Assembly: GCA_015680685.1 (NCBI GenBank)
Contig: MNCI01007684.1
Span: forward strand, 317,459 to 379,458
Length of the DNA: 62,000 nt
Source: Gnetum montanum
Taxonomy: Eukaryota; Streptophyta; Gnetopsida; Gnetales; Gnetaceae
Reading direction: 5' to 3'
Under the pieces are notes generated by a model. That model was given only the letters and a program-made list of their open reading frames with translations. It ran no database searches and was not told the DNA's origin. Shown here piece by piece: positions 1-12,242 of this stretch. The position numbers and the translations under genes are program-made. Each line of letters starts with the position of its first letter. Position 1 is the first letter of the stretch.

Positions 1-1277
1 TCTATGGCCTTAAAAATAAATCACATTTATACTATTACTCCAAGTTATGGGTTCAATTCTAGTGAGTAATACTAAGTTATAAAATTCTAATTTCAATATA
101 TGAGGTAAATATTGTTAAAAAAATGTTTCAAGTTCTAATACCCCTCTTATTACTTATCATATATATTAACCATATCATATTGTGATAAAGGTCTTAAAAT
201 CAATGATTCTCATAGTTTAGGGATCATAGAACACTCTAAATTGTCTATTCATTGCACTCAATTATTGGAAAGCCACTATGGCCTAATTGTTCCAAGGAAC
301 AATGGGGTCCCACCTTGTTTGCACATCTTTGTCCTTTTCATCATACCCTCACATTGATAGAACTACATGGGACTTGATTCTATAGTGGTTGTTGATATAT
401 AGGTAGCCTTGATTAGATAGTCTAGGCGCAACAACATGTTGAACCTTATATGAGATCGTGATGAGTTTGGGGGCAAGGCTTCCCTTATATATACATCATC
501 ATACTCTCACCAATGATGTCTATAGGGTTAACTGTTTACTTGTTCTTGATTGTACTCATAAATGTTCTCCTAGAGACAAATACACAACTTAAGAGAATTG
601 TATGCATTACATGCTCCCTTTAGGATAATTAAAGTAGATGTATGATCATATGAAGGTGTAGCCCCTAGGTCTTCCACCCCAAATCCAAAGGATCTAAGGG
701 AATTCCTTGGGGATGCTAGAAAACATCTTGGTTCTTATAGATGGTATCAAAGAATCCTTCAATGTTATGATGTTTACAACATTCTTTTAGTTTGTTATGG
801 TTATACATTTTGGCTTAAAAGTTTTATATCTATGGTCATTTTAGTTGGATATCATATTTAATACTAGATTATATTAATTTCACCTCTTGTATCTACTAAC
901 AAGTTTTCCATTTAGTAAGGCCCTTGTGATGATGTGTTTTGGAAGTTATTCTTTGATGCTTGAAACCTTTGTTGTATCACATAATGATGAATAGAGATAG
1001 TTGCATTCTATAGACTTTCATCGACTATACTTTATTGGTGGTTGAACAAGCATTGGATACATATCAATGTGGATGGTGGAAATTTTATTAGCGACACATG
1101 GATTATTGTTCAAGGAGCTTTCCATTATTGATATTTAATGATTCATCTAGAATGAATTATACCTTGTCTTCTCTTCAATCTCTAACTAGATAACATGTTC
1201 ATGATGGAAATATTTGGAATGTGTAGGATGTGATATCATTGTGCTCTCACTTGTCTATAGATACATGAAGTATATTA
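1..1277. other. Anonymous AT-rich DNA left of element 1
   Basis: No coding frame of note on either strand. The stretch holds one copy of a dispersed repeat (listed separately) and ends at the 5-bp target duplication of gypsy element 1. Positions 736-1277 show nothing recognisable. Confidence 0.6.
200..735 (+). repeat. Dispersed repeat, copy 1 (pairs with 45600-46140)
   Basis: This stretch aligns by eye, in the same orientation, with 45600-46140. Shared anchors include CCAAGGAACAATGGGG, ACTTAAGA.AATTG.ATGCATTACATG, CCCTAGGTCTT and GGATCTAAGG.AATTCCTTGGG. Neither copy has a long frame, LTR ends or obvious terminal repeats, so the class is unknown. It could be a piece of an unrecognised LTR or a LINE 3' region. 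Confidence 0.6.
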
Positions 1278-1282
1278 TTTAC

Positions 1283-2178
1283 TGATGAAGTATCATGATT
1301 TGGCCACATCAATGGGATGCCATCGATGCAACCCCATCAATGGGATCTTATCAATGTGATCCTATCGATGTAGGGTTTGACTTGTTGACATGTACTCATT
1401 GATGGGATACCTTGTTTTTCCATTAAATGTGTGCCTTTCTCTACATTTATGGCATTCATTTCATAAGTTGTAGTGAAGCTCTAGCAATTTTTCTTCTCAA
1501 AAGTTAGAATATTTTTTAAGTGCCTATAGTAGGAGTCAAAGAGTGTACGAATATTTATTCCAACACTATTGTACTTGAGCACTATAGTGTGTGTGGTAAT
1601 AAAGATGAGCTTTTTGATAAACCTTGTAGCACTTTGAAATAGATTAATTGTTTCTTCTATGCATTTAATATTTTAAGTAATTTCCTTAAATTTTTTAAGT
1701 AATTAAGTACTTAATTAATTAGTTAAGCTAGATTAAATACCAATTAATTAAAACACATAAGTACAACCACTTTGAGCATACATGTAATGCTTGGTAATCC
1801 AACGTTTAACATTTGGTAACCTAGTAGAGTTATACATGTTTAGGATGTGCATGGAAAGTAAGAATGGATGCTTATATTAGGATTAGCTAAGGGTTAGCTA
1901 AATAGATTAATTTAGTAATTAATTACCTATTCTTTATTCTTTATTCTTAGAAGACTTAGAACATAACAAGATAAAAATGATAAAAATCATATGCCTCAGT
2001 TATACTTAACCATACCCTTGTACTCACAAGTGTAATTGGGAAGACAATGATTACAATAGTTGATTCACCTCCTAGACCAATGTACATTAAAACCTATAAG
2101 TCCTTGGAATTCAACTGGATCATTTTTAAACACTTGTGATTTGTATGGCTGGGCATAGGGTCTACTCATCGCTCATCA
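1283..2178 (+). repeat. 5' LTR of element 1
   Basis: This 896-bp repeat pairs with 12243-13116. Its start holds a series of ATCAATGGGATC / ATCGATG type motifs (about 1308-1400). A weak TATA-like stretch lies near 1420. The conserved R-like stretch (AGTGCC.ATAGTAGGAG) begins near 1520, and GTAATAAAGATGA follows near 1598 as a poly(A)-type signal. It ends GCTCATCA directly before the primer site. Confidence 0.92.
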
Positions 2179-2179
2179 T

Positions 2180-2197
2180 TGGCATCATTGCAAGGGA
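2180..2197 (+). other. Primer binding site, tRNA-Asp type (decayed)
   Basis: TGGCATCATTGCAAGGGA lies one base after the LTR end. Element 2 has TGGCGTTGTTGCCAAGGA at the same place, and both resemble TGGCGCCGTTGCCGGGGA, the complement of the plant tRNA-Asp 3' end used by Athila-type elements. The changes are mostly C-to-T or G-to-A. Confidence 0.8.
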
Positions 2198-2282
2198 CTT
2201 TTAGTTAGTGACATGCACTATCTAGGACTTAGTAAAAATTATTTAAGATTGTTGGAATCAATCCTATAGTTGCAATTATTTG

Positions 2283-2302
2283 AATAATAATAATAATAAT
2301 AA
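2283..2302. repeat. (AAT)n microsatellite
   Basis: Six to seven AAT units lie in the leader of element 1, just before the gag start region. Confidence 0.9.
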
Positions 2303-2338
2303 TTAAAGCACATTGTTAATTTTTTCTTCTAAGTGAAA

Positions 2339-4265
2339 ATGTCTTCTTCTCACAAGCATGATGAATCAAAACCACCAATTCCCCAATAATTCAAAGTGTT
2401 GTATATTCATCTAGATGAATTTTTACCTAATTTCATCTTTATCCTACACCAAGATGAATAGCTATAGTGGAGAGACATGGAGGGAAATGTTGTATTATTG
2501 CCCAACCAATCTGTTACTCGGATGTTGCTCCAAACTCTTAAGTGGTTGGGCATCCAAGATCTCCATGAAGAATACATTGTGCAGGACCATGACTATCAAG
2601 ACTACTATCCCATTGAAATACATCACAAAAGAGATCAGCACTAGGAGAAGCACCATGATGCTACAAAGGGGAAATGGTTTACTAATCCCTTATTATTGTT
2701 AACCAAAAAGACAATGAGGATCCTGCGTCTGGGGGTTCTCAATATGAAGATTTTCCATCTCTTGACTTTGATGAAGGGGGCTTGAACTTGAACTTACCAT
2801 CCACTCTCAACAATCCTAGTTCAGGAAAAAGTGGGAGTCAAGGTAGGGGCTCGAGTAAGCATCATGATGATGATAAATTTGATGATCATGGCCATGATAA
2901 GTGGAGAGGAGATTGAAAACACCATGGTGGTGGTACTCCTCGTTCCTCTTCATCCTCTTCATCTACATCTTCTTCTTCCTCCTTTGAATCTAACTAAAAT
3001 CATAGAGGACAAAACTGTGATGGAGGCAAACGATGGGACAAAAATGATTGTAGGCCTTACCATGAATGAAGGGGTAGTAGAGAACATCATAGGTTTCATC
3101 AAAATTGGGATGATGATGAGCCTTTGCTTGCAACTTGAAGCATGCTAAACATTGCAAATGTAGTCAGAACTCCAACCAGGCATGTGAATGATAGCAGAAT
3201 CAAGAGGTTGGATATGAACAATATTCCCAGATTTAAGGGGGAATATAACTCAGATCCATAGACCCATATTCAAGCCTTTCACAATGCTGGTACTTTGTAG
3301 AACATAGAGAATGACTAGTAGAAACTTAAGCTATTTCCTAGGATACTCATAAAAGAAGTAGAAAGTTGGTATCACTCTTTGGAGCTAGAATCAATTCATA
3401 GATGGAGTATGATGCTTGAGCTATTTAATAAAAAATATCAAATGTACTCTCAAGTGTCCAACTTGAGAAAGCATATCCAATGCTAGCAACAAAAAATACA
3501 TGAACCCTAGGATGTAGCCATGGGATAGTATTATTCTCTTTTACATAGATGTCCTAACCATGGTTATTCTCAAAGAAAGTAGCTTCACCATATTATATAT
3601 GGACTTTAATAAAAAATGATGAGAAACCTTGGGGTCTATGCCCAAGGGAGATTGTAAGAACTTAGAGCTCATCAAATCCAAAGGCTGATTAAGCAAGTTG
3701 CAAAAGTATAAGGAGAATATAGGAAACAAGAAAGTGCCATGGAACATAACCAGGACCCTTCCATCAGAAGAATAGAGGTCCAATTTTGTGACAATGAGGA
3801 AGAGGCACCACTTGATGAAATGGTGCAGCAAAAAACTTTGCCGATCTAGAAATTTGTTTCTAAAATTCTAGCTAAGGTAGATAAAATGTGTAAATATTTG
3901 GATGAGAATTTCCAAATTTCTCTAGAAATTACAAAAGAATCTAAATAGAAAAGTAGTGATCATGATTGTAGGAAAAGGAAGGAAGTTGAAAATTCCTAGA
4001 AAAGGGGTAAGGCCAAAGCTACTACAGTAGATGACGCTATGGATTTAGAATCAGATGATGATGGTGAGTGTGACATCTACCAATATGAATTTCCTAAGGG
4101 ATGTTTCCCTATTATGTCACACTTGTAGGAATTTGGGGTATATGCTCTAAATCCTAGATTGTTAAGAAGGCAAACACCCAAAAGATTACCTTATCCTCAA
4201 GGAAATCCCAGGCAGTTCCACCAACAATAAGCTTATTATCCAAGTGGAGCTCCACCACAACCATG
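2339..4265 (+). pseudogene. gag relic of element 1
   Basis: The structural polyprotein packages element RNA. The frame opens near 2339 with MSSSHKHDES, and with stops reads on to LHQDE, which element 2 (LHQDK) and element 3 (FHQDE) share at the same place. A His/Ser-rich linker follows (2830-2990). The gag domain (3150-3560) reads DSRIKRLDMNNIPRFKG and SWYHSLELESIHRWS, matching element 2 at 27100-27340. A C-terminal knuckle region (about 4066-4110, CDIYQYEFPKGC) has lost Cys and His residues seen in element 2. The tail PYPQGNPRQFHQQ is shared by elements 2 and 3. Many TAG and frameshifts break it. The - strand frame at 4236-4568 is a shadow. Confidence 0.85.
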
Positions 4266-4849
4266 AGTAGTACCATGAGTGACAACACCCATAGTTATGG
4301 GGGATGCCACCATCAACGTAGCAATGCCCTTATAGGTAGCTAGATCCATATGGGTACTATGTTTAGTAGCCCATGTCTTCGAGTGACTTTTCAAGTCATG
4401 CTTCATTCCAGCATCACTACTACCCTTCAGAGTACTATAGAGCTCATTCTTCATCTCATAGAGAGGAATCCCCATTTCATTAGTAACCTCCTCATCCTTT
4501 AGCACATGCTTCTCCACCCCCAACCCAATTAGCGCTTGCTTCATCCATGAAGGGCGAGATTCTTGCATAGCTATAACAATGTAACACTACAAAGGTCATT
4601 AACTTACAACTAGTCTCTTTGCCAAGTGGTTTAGAACCCAGATTTAGAAACAAACCATTCTTCTAAACCAATAGCCCTATAATGAACTCACTGACTCATG
4701 TGGCTAGTCACCTTGTGTTTCCTTCATTCTCTGCATCTATCCCTTTTGAGAATCTTTGAAACCAAATGCCTCTCAAGATTCACACAATCATGTTAACCCA
4801 TACTATATTTGATTAGATCAGGGTTGAAAGCCTTCCTAGAAAAAGAATT

Positions 4850-5290
4850 AATCTTGAGAGTCCCCTTATCTACTCACAAATCACTAGGAATGGCCCATGT
4901 AAGACTCTTCTTCATTTATGTTTTAATGTCAATATAATTTCTCATGAAATGTACAAAGCTTGGAACTTGCCTCCTCTCAAGAAGAGCAACATATATTTAA
5001 AATTGGTAGATTAGTCCATCATTATTTCCTTGGGATTAGTGGGAGACATTGTGACCAATATTTGTGGGTGGTCCTATCCTACCAATTTCCTGGTGATCAA
5101 AGTTAACAACTATAAGGGGGACTTCCCAATCATTATGAAAAGGGCTTGGTTGAGTACTATTGATGCATTAATTGACATCAAAGATCTTTCCCTAAATTTT
5201 TTTAAGGAAAATGCTCTTGCAAAGATCAAGAAGAAGAAATTTCCATGCATCACATACAATGATATAGGGTGCAATTATATGCAAAAACTC
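4850..5290 (+). pseudogene. Aspartic protease relic of element 1
   Basis: It corresponds to the retroviral-type protease that cuts the polyprotein. The readable part is SHEMYKAWNLPPLKKSNI, then the frame at 5030-5293 with GDIVTNICGWSYPTNFLVI and GDFPIIMKRAWL. These match element 2 at 28830-29070 almost residue for residue. The active-site stretch upstream (LLHLCFNVNIIS) has lost the catalytic Asp-x-Gly pattern. A linker (5290-5640) leads into RT. Identification rests on position before RT and on the G..FPIIMGRAWL block. Confidence 0.7.
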
Positions 5291-5639
5291 TAATATGTAA
5301 AAAGCACATCAATCAAAGCATGTAGACAATGTGTAGATAAATTTGAAATCTGAAAGTGCCTATACATAGTAGTTGCAAAATAGGAGGGTACCCAATGCTT
5401 GATAGTTGATCCTAAAAGCATCACACTTTGCATGGAACTAGCTGAGAGCCTAACGTTTGTCTATGATGAAGGCATGAATGAACTAGAGCAAGTTCATCAT
5501 CAACTCTTTGATAAAGAACTTTATGAGACTTATCGGGGAGAGTTGGAAATCCCTAAACATTTCAAACAAGAGTCCATACAGTTGAAAATTGTACTTGTCA
5601 ACATTGCACATGCATTTCTAAAAAATGGCAAGTCAATGA

Positions 5640-6430
5640 TAATCAATGCCAACCTTATTCCTAAGTAGAAAGAGAAGTTGTTAAATGTGGTTAACAAATG
5701 GCCAACAACCTTTGCTTGGTCATATCCTAAACTCATTGGGAATGATACTAGGATATGCCAGCATCACATCTATATTGATCCTTCCATCAAGCCAAAGAGA
5801 TATTTGCAATAGTAGTTGAACCCCAAATTGAAGCAAATCATCAAAGAGCAAATTGAATAACTCCTCAAGGCAAATTTTGTCTATCTAATTGTAGATAGTA
5901 AGTGGGTTAGCCCACTTGTAATTATGGAAAAGAAATATGGCAAGTGGAGGATGTGTATTGACTTTATGCTATTGAACATTGCGACCTACAAAAATTATTT
6001 TCTATTGCCATTTGTGGACTAGGTGTTGGACACTATTTCTACACATTGTTTATGCAAATTTCTATATGGTTATAGTGGTTATAACCAAATTAAGATTGCA
6101 TCGAAAGACTAGGCCAAAACTACATTTACAATTCTTAGAACTTTTACATATCAAAAGATGTCATTTGGCCTATGTAATGCCCTTACAACCTTTCAAAACC
6201 TTATCCTTAGCATTTTTTAGTAGTAGATTGGTAGTAGGATGGAAGTCTTCATGGATGACTTCTCCACTTATGCACCATGTTTAAGTAAGCTATGAATTAC
6301 CTTGATCAAGTGCTTAAAAGATGTGTGGGGACCAACCTTTGGATCAATTGGAAAAAGAGTCATCTCTTGGTCTAGGAGGGCATTGTGTTGGGGCATAGAA
6401 TTTCTTAATCAGGGATTGAGGTGGACCTTG
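5640..6430 (+). pseudogene. Reverse transcriptase relic of element 1
   Basis: This is the Ty3/gypsy RT that copies element RNA into DNA. Readable blocks in order: VNKWPTTFAWSYPKLIG, IYIDPSIKPK, VDSKWVSPLVIMEKKYGKWR followed by MCIDFMLLN, LLPFVD.VLD, GYSGYNQIKIASKD, TFTYQKMSFGLCNALTTFQ, and the catalytic box FMDDFSTYA near 6250. The two catalytic Asp are kept, but stops (D.VLD, SKD.AKT) and frameshifts after the FMDD box inactivate it. Element 3 has the same blocks at 36330-36780. Confidence 0.88.
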
Positions 6431-6479
6431 AAGAGATTAGGATCATCTAAGGAATAGCCTGCCAATTGAAAAATATTAA

Positions 6480-7080
6480 AGATGTTTAGTCATTCCTTGG
6501 ACACATTGGCTACTATTGACAATTCATAGAGAATTTCTCTAAGATTACTAAACTATTTGTCAAGCTTACAAAGAAAGATGCTCTATTTGTATGGACCATG
6601 AAATGGAAAAAGACATTCTAGAAACTCAAAGAAAAGCTTGTAGAAACTCTAATTCTATGAGCACTTGATTGGTTCCATTCATTTCACATCATGATGGATG
6701 CATTGAACTATGCCTTGGGATTTGTGCTTATGTAGTTGGATGATCAAAAATGTCCTTATTACATCCACTACACAAGTTGAAGCATTATTGGTGCATAGCT
6801 CAACTACACCACAACAAAGACAAAGTTTATGATAGTGGTGTATGCATTTAGGTACTATGTATTTGGATACAAGATGTTTGTGCACACTGACAACAGTGCC
6901 ATTCACTTCCTAATGAATAAATCAATGGTGAACCCTTGTGTTATATGGTAGTTGGTGATCTTGTAGGAATTCAATCTTACAATGGTAGATTAAAAAGAAA
7001 CTAAGAATGTGGTCGTTGATCACTTGTCTTAGTTACGATAAGATAACAAAGAGGAGGAGAGCGAAATATTTGATCAATTT
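6480..7080 (+). pseudogene. RT thumb and RNase H relic of element 1
   Basis: After the RT thumb (about 6490-6640), RNase H reads HIMMDALNYALGFVLM, YYIHYTS, LNYTTTK (the Tyr-Thr-Thr-Thr-Glu block with the last residue changed), FRYYVFGYKMFVHTDNSAIHFLMNKS and NVVVDHLS. The HTDN catalytic Asp is retained. Stops occur every 20-40 codons. The same blocks occur in element 3 at 37180-37530. Confidence 0.85.
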
Positions 7081-7970
7081 CCTAATGATATCCTCTTTGT
7101 TGATGTAATAAATGGACAAGTTTACATTAAACAAAACTAGTATGATGACATCCTCACTTATCTTCTCACTCAAGAGATGCCATAAGACTTAGACCACTGG
7201 AAGGAACAATAGTTTCTTCATTAGGTCAAATGCTTCATGGAGATTGTTTGAATGGAGGGAACTCAATAGTGGATCCAACCATTGAAACCCTTCAACATAT
7301 GGGACATTGATTTCATGGGTACATCACATCCATGTCAAACATAAAGGCATACATAATATTCATTGTTAATTATTGTACCAAATGGGTAGAAGAAGCAACT
7401 ATCACCGACTCTACATCTTCCAATGTTGTACGGTTTGTACAACAAAATGTTGTAAACAGGTTTGGAGTGCGATGTGCACTAATTTCTAACAATGGAACTC
7501 ACTTTACATGCACTACCTTTTGCAAATTTATGTAACACTTGGGAGTTAAACATAAATTAACAACATTCTACCACCCCAAGCCAAAAGTCAAGCTAAGGTT
7601 ACCAATAGAAAGATCTCAAAAATCTTAATGAGATTGGACCACAAAACTCAATGATGCCCTTTGGGCCTACTACTCCACATGGAAACTCCCTATAGGCTAC
7701 TCTCCCTATGAGTTGGTGTATGTAAAATTACCAACTCTTCCAATTCAATCTAAGCTTCGTAAACTTTCAATAGCCTATGAATTTGATCTTGACCTTATCC
7801 TAGCACAAAAAGAAATATTGATCAACCTTAAAATGCTAGATAAGAATTTATTAGTGGCCTTGTCATTGAATGAAATACACAAGGCATTTAAAAAAATGCC
7901 ATGAGCTTAGAATAAGGAAAGTAAGATTTCAACTTGAAGGCAAGGTCCTTTACTGGAACACCCAACATGT
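7080..7970 (+). pseudogene. Integrase relic of element 1
   Basis: The core reads PFNIWDIDFMG (7289-7320), then frame 7332-7535 with IIFIVNYCTKWVEEATITD and FGVRCALISNNGTHFT, then GYSPYELVYVKLPTLPIQSKL. The catalytic D..D pair is changed (DNGTHF reads NNGTHF). The N-terminal His-His-Cys-Cys zinc segment is missing between 7150 and 7270, whereas element 3 keeps a recognisable version at 37800-37950. The C-terminal part (KVRFQLEGKVLYWN-like) runs to about 7970. Confidence 0.85.
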
Positions 7971-8194
7971 ACCTTAATGAACCAAGTTCCAAACATTGTA
8001 GAAAGGATCTTATATCATTTAAAAAATCTTTCATTCTAGGGCCATGTTGATCTATAAACCTGAGAACCTAAACAAAAAATAACTAGTCAACATGCAACAA
8101 GTCAAACCTTTTCATAACCTAAAGAAAGCTAGTGTAAGCAATGCCTCGTAGATGTACAACCTCACTCAATTTTTCAGATCTCCTCATTTCAACT

Positions 8195-8211
8195 ATTCAT
8201 GGGGGAGATGG
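8195..8211 (+). promoter_or_regulatory. Internal polypurine-tract-like copy, element 1
   Basis: ATTCATGGGGGAGATGG lies at the end of pol. The terminal tract before the 3' LTR is TTTAGTTATGGGGATA (12227-12242). Elements 2, 3 and 4 have a comparable stretch at the same place. A second plus-strand start site is inferred, not shown. Confidence 0.45.
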
Positions 8212-9340
8212 TCATCTATGCTAACAAATCAAAGTGGCTATTTAGTTTTCACACTTTTTTTATTTTTTTATACACTATTTTGATTTCACACTTTTTTTTA
8301 CATATTATTCATTTTTACACCTTTTTTACATTGTTATTTTTACATATTTTTTTTTATAAAATCATTAGTATGTTTTAACTTTCTTGAATATTTTATAATT
8401 TCTTTTATATTTTACTTTATTTTATTTTTGGTGTGAATTTTCTTATTGTTTTCTAATAAAAGTGCTTTGTTACCAACAAGATACAATGATGCTATAGCTA
8501 TTTGCTAATCATGGTTTGTACTTAATGTTTTTGATTACTAATGTTTGGTTTCTATTTCTGAATTTTGATGATTGATGACTAAGAGATGGTTTCTTTTTCA
8601 TGGAATAGGTAGTGAGTCTATGCCATCCTTTCATCCATAAACTCTATGATCTTCTTGGTGTTGGAAATATGAGGTCCCTCTTCATTAATGAAACTTTAAC
8701 GAACCTGTGATCTTAGTAGTTTCCAACCTTAGGAAAGATTTAAAGGTTTGCAAAGGGTGTGACTTCAAGGGGGTTTAACACTCTTTGTACCTTTCTACTT
8801 ACTTGAATGCATGAGTGTTTTCATGGATTTCTTACCATTTTGTGTTCACCAATGATAAGAAGTTAATAAGTCTTTGCATGGTGTGGTTCCCATCCAAAAA
8901 TGCACAAAAATATAAAATTTAGAAAAAGAATGAATGATGAGAATTTAAAGCACATCCCTTAAACAAAATAATGGGTTACGAGAACTAGTTATGGGACTAG
9001 GAAAACATGTTACCCATGCCTAAATGTCCCCTCTAACTAAGGCCCTTCCTCACTTCTTACTTCTCTTTTCTTCTCTAATAAGGAACAGTGGTTGTTCTAT
9101 GTGCCCAATGAGAAAAGGTACTTAAATGTTATATGTTATACATTGAATGCTAATTCTTGGTTATGTTTTGACCATTTATGACACCTAAAGAAAAGCATGT
9201 GTAGGAAGGAGGATCATGCCAACCAAGGAACAAATGACCAAGAATGGGAAGGGACCAAGAACAACCCCATGAGCAAGTAGAAACCCATGTAATGGGACCT
9301 CTTGTGGAGGATTCCAAAGTGGAATCTATCTAATAGATTC
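8212..9340 (+). other. Non-coding region between pol and extra ORF, element 1
   Basis: It starts with a T-rich stretch (8240-8460). It carries blocks conserved with elements 2 and 4: TCTTTGCATGGTGTGGTTCC at 8871-8890, ATGTTACCCATGCC near 9007 and CTCTAACTAAGGCCCTTC at 9031-9048. No frame is conserved with the other elements, so these blocks look like RNA-level or transcription signals. Confidence 0.6.
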
Positions 9341-12015
9341 CTGATTAAGTGGCCACAATAGAATAGTCTCATCAAGATGAGGCACTAGAGCCTAGATTGA
9401 ACCTTGAGGTTACCTTGATGAAGGCTTACCTTAAGTAAATCATGAACATGGAGGTCTAGAAATTAGTGCTCCATGAATCAAACTTTAGATCTTTCTTGGA
9501 GTTTGCACCTCCAAAAGTTACAGCTCAACTAAAAAGCTCTCCCATGTGGTCGACAATCATTTCCAGTGGGGAGTGATACATGGGAGAAACATACGTATTC
9601 TGGAATAATTGGCAAGCCAATTTAACAATCAAGATCAAGGACATTTTAGTGTCCTACTCAATGAAAGCCATTGAAGAGGCCCTTGGTTACTAGAAACTCA
9701 AAAAAATCTTATTGAAACCCCAATGCAGGTAGATCCTAGCATTAAGAAAGAATGGACACAGTGGTGTTATGGAGTTGATCATAAGGAGTTTGGTGCACTA
9801 ACCATGAAGAAATGTGCATATTTCAAGATTGTAGCCTTCCACCTCAATCCAATGGTAAGAACAAGCAAGATCATAGCTTTATCAACTCATGCATGTGCTG
9901 CTCTAAGTGGTAGATTCCTAGTCAACCTTTCATACCTTATCTATGTTGAGATAGAGAAGCAGTTTAAATAAAATGAATGTGGAAGGAAGGAACTCCTTCC
10001 TATGCCTCATTAAAAAATTATGCAAGAGGAAAGGCATAACATGTTATATAAATGATACTATTTGACATGCTCCATCCACTTCCTAGGTGATGATGATGAA
10101 GGAAAAGGTCCATGCTAAAGTTATCTAAGAAGTGGAGTAGCAACCATGACCTCCACCACCCACTCAGGAAACAACACTAGAGTCTTACACTACCCTTTAG
10201 CACATGCATGAGATTCAAGAGTAACTCTTGTGAGAGTAGGAGTATCAAGTAAGAACAAGTGGTAGTGATCCATCTGTGAATTGTCCAACAATGAGTCACC
10301 TTAATGAAGTGGCTCGAACCATCAACTAGATGGGAGGAGGTGGGACAATTTTCTTAGCCCAAAGAACATAGATTCTTACAAGATCAAATCCTAGTGCTCG
10401 AGAGATAACTATATCCCTTTATCAAAAATGGAAATTCCTAGAAATCTCTGGGAATAACACTACTTTCTTGGTGTGTTTGGAGGAAGGTAAGGGGCCAACT
10501 ATCTTGGTGATGCAGCATCATGAATAGGAGATAGTAGCAAAATTTTTTGTTGATAGAATTATGAAAGCATTGAATGTGCTTATGAAATCTATACTAGATG
10601 TTTCTACACTCAAAGATGTATAGATTTCTACAAGAATCCTTAGTTGCAAATTGAGTGAAGCCTAACATGAAGAGTTGTTAGACTGATTGGTGGGAAATGG
10701 ATAATTGATTCTAGATGTCTTTGATCTTCTAGATAGAATCATTGCAACCTAGTAGAAGCTACTAGAAGCAAGAGGCAAGTGCTTAATATTGTAGGAACAA
10801 CTTGAAATAGCCAAAGCACAAAACCAACACTTACTATGGAGGTTTTTGAATTAAGAGCTCATTTTACCTATCTTACATTTCTAAAACCTACACTGACACA
10901 TGCTAAAGCCTTCAAGCAACTTGAAGATAAGCTCAAGAAGTATGAGAATGAGAAGAAGATGGTCATCTTTGACAACGTACATCATTCAGAAGGACTTGGT
11001 TAAGATGCACCATGAGAATCAAATTCTAACCATAGAAAATCATCACCTGTGGAATGTTAATGTATAGAAGCAACAAATGTAAGATTTTTTCCTTCAATAG
11101 TAGGAGTATCTATCTAGAGTAAATAATGAATTAAGGATATTGACAACCAAAAATAGAAGTCTCTCCATGGAGGAAGTCTGAGCCCTTTACCAAAAATCTA
11201 TGATAGAGATAGTTGCTTAGAAAAATGATACTCTCAAATTTTAGAGAGCCAAGAATCATTATAGAGATCAAGTTATTCTACAAAAGAAATTAATGAAAAA
11301 GAAATTCAATTGGTGAAGGCAAAGGTAAATGAGGCCCTCTAGTAACTCCAGCAAGAAGGTGATGTATGATAGCCTATCTTTGATGGGTTGAATGAATATA
11401 AAAAGGTGAAAATCCACATCAAGGAGTTGTAGATCAAGGATATGGTAAAGTATATGGAGCTTGCCAATCTTTGTTATGAAAATCTAGTGATGCTAACTAC
11501 TAGTAGGTCATGATCAAAATTGGAGAAACAAGTGGCTAGCTCATACTTACTATACAAGGTAGAGTTCAAGCATCATAAAAACACTAAGAAAAAGCTTGAG
11601 ATTGCCAATGCTAAACTCAAGGTTCTCAAAGAAAAATTTACTAATCAATGATTAACTACTGAGAACCTTGCTAAGTAGGTGAATGACTACCAATAGCTGC
11701 ACAATGCACTTAGAGCATTCGATATCAAATGAAAATAGTTTGCTACCTAGTTCATGAATGTTAAGGAGTTATTCTTGACATTGCCCTATCCATGGGAATT
11801 TCCCATTCCATCACACATTCGTGAAGCTGCATGGACTATCAATGATCCTCAAAGTAAGGAGGAAAAGATGAAGGCACTATTGGACATCTTTCATCTTCCA
11901 CCAAAAGTTGTAGTTTCTACAAGATAATCACAACCACCTCAACCACCTCTAGCACCTAAAGTAGAAGAAGGTCCTTTAGAGCCTTAGGAGCCTTCACCAC
12001 CTAGGACTATTTGAT
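9340..12015 (+). pseudogene. Extra 3' ORF relic (ORF3) of element 1
   Basis: The region is coding-like but full of stops. The N-terminal part (9460-10060) includes the open frame 9723-9971 (KEWTQWCYGVDHKEFG ... VNLSYLIYVEIEKQF) followed by LPMPH. Element 3 has the counterpart NMAHLLFLEIQRRFEEK and LSFPCLIKRLC at 41820-41940. This pattern recalls the 'putative plant transposon protein' domain often carried by Athila/Tat elements (recall, not searched). The middle (10830-11700) is Lys/Glu/Leu-rich and likely coiled coil. The end reads LPYPWEFPIPSHIREAAWTI, with a counterpart in element 3 at 43555-43640. No signal peptide or membrane segment was seen, so an envelope role is not supported. Confidence 0.6.
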
Positions 12016-12226
12016 CTTCTCCAACATTTTCATGCCATCAGAGGAATTATGTTTGTCAATTTTTTCATGGTGTGCAATTTTGTTGTCCCAAATACCAAAA
12101 TTTTGTAATCATTGTAAAACTGTATACTTGGGCACTTAGTTGTTGTCATGTTGTTTATGTGTTTTTTTTGTGTCAATAATTCCATACCTTTCCAAATTTT
12201 GTTAAGAACTTGAGGACCATTTTTCA

Positions 12227-12242
12227 TTTAGTTATGGGGATA
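12227..12242 (+). promoter_or_regulatory. Terminal polypurine tract of element 1
   Basis: TTTAGTTATGGGGATA directly precedes the TG of the 3' LTR, as in elements 2 and 3 (TTAGTCATGGGGGTA). Confidence 0.75.

Noticed and set aside
4236-4568. 110-codon - strand frame
   Set aside because: Shadow of the Pro/Gln-rich gag tail of element 1; the + strand reading aligns with elements 2 and 3.
9340-12015. Envelope gene
   Set aside because: No signal peptide, membrane segment or cleavage site seen; the product is coiled-coil-rich.
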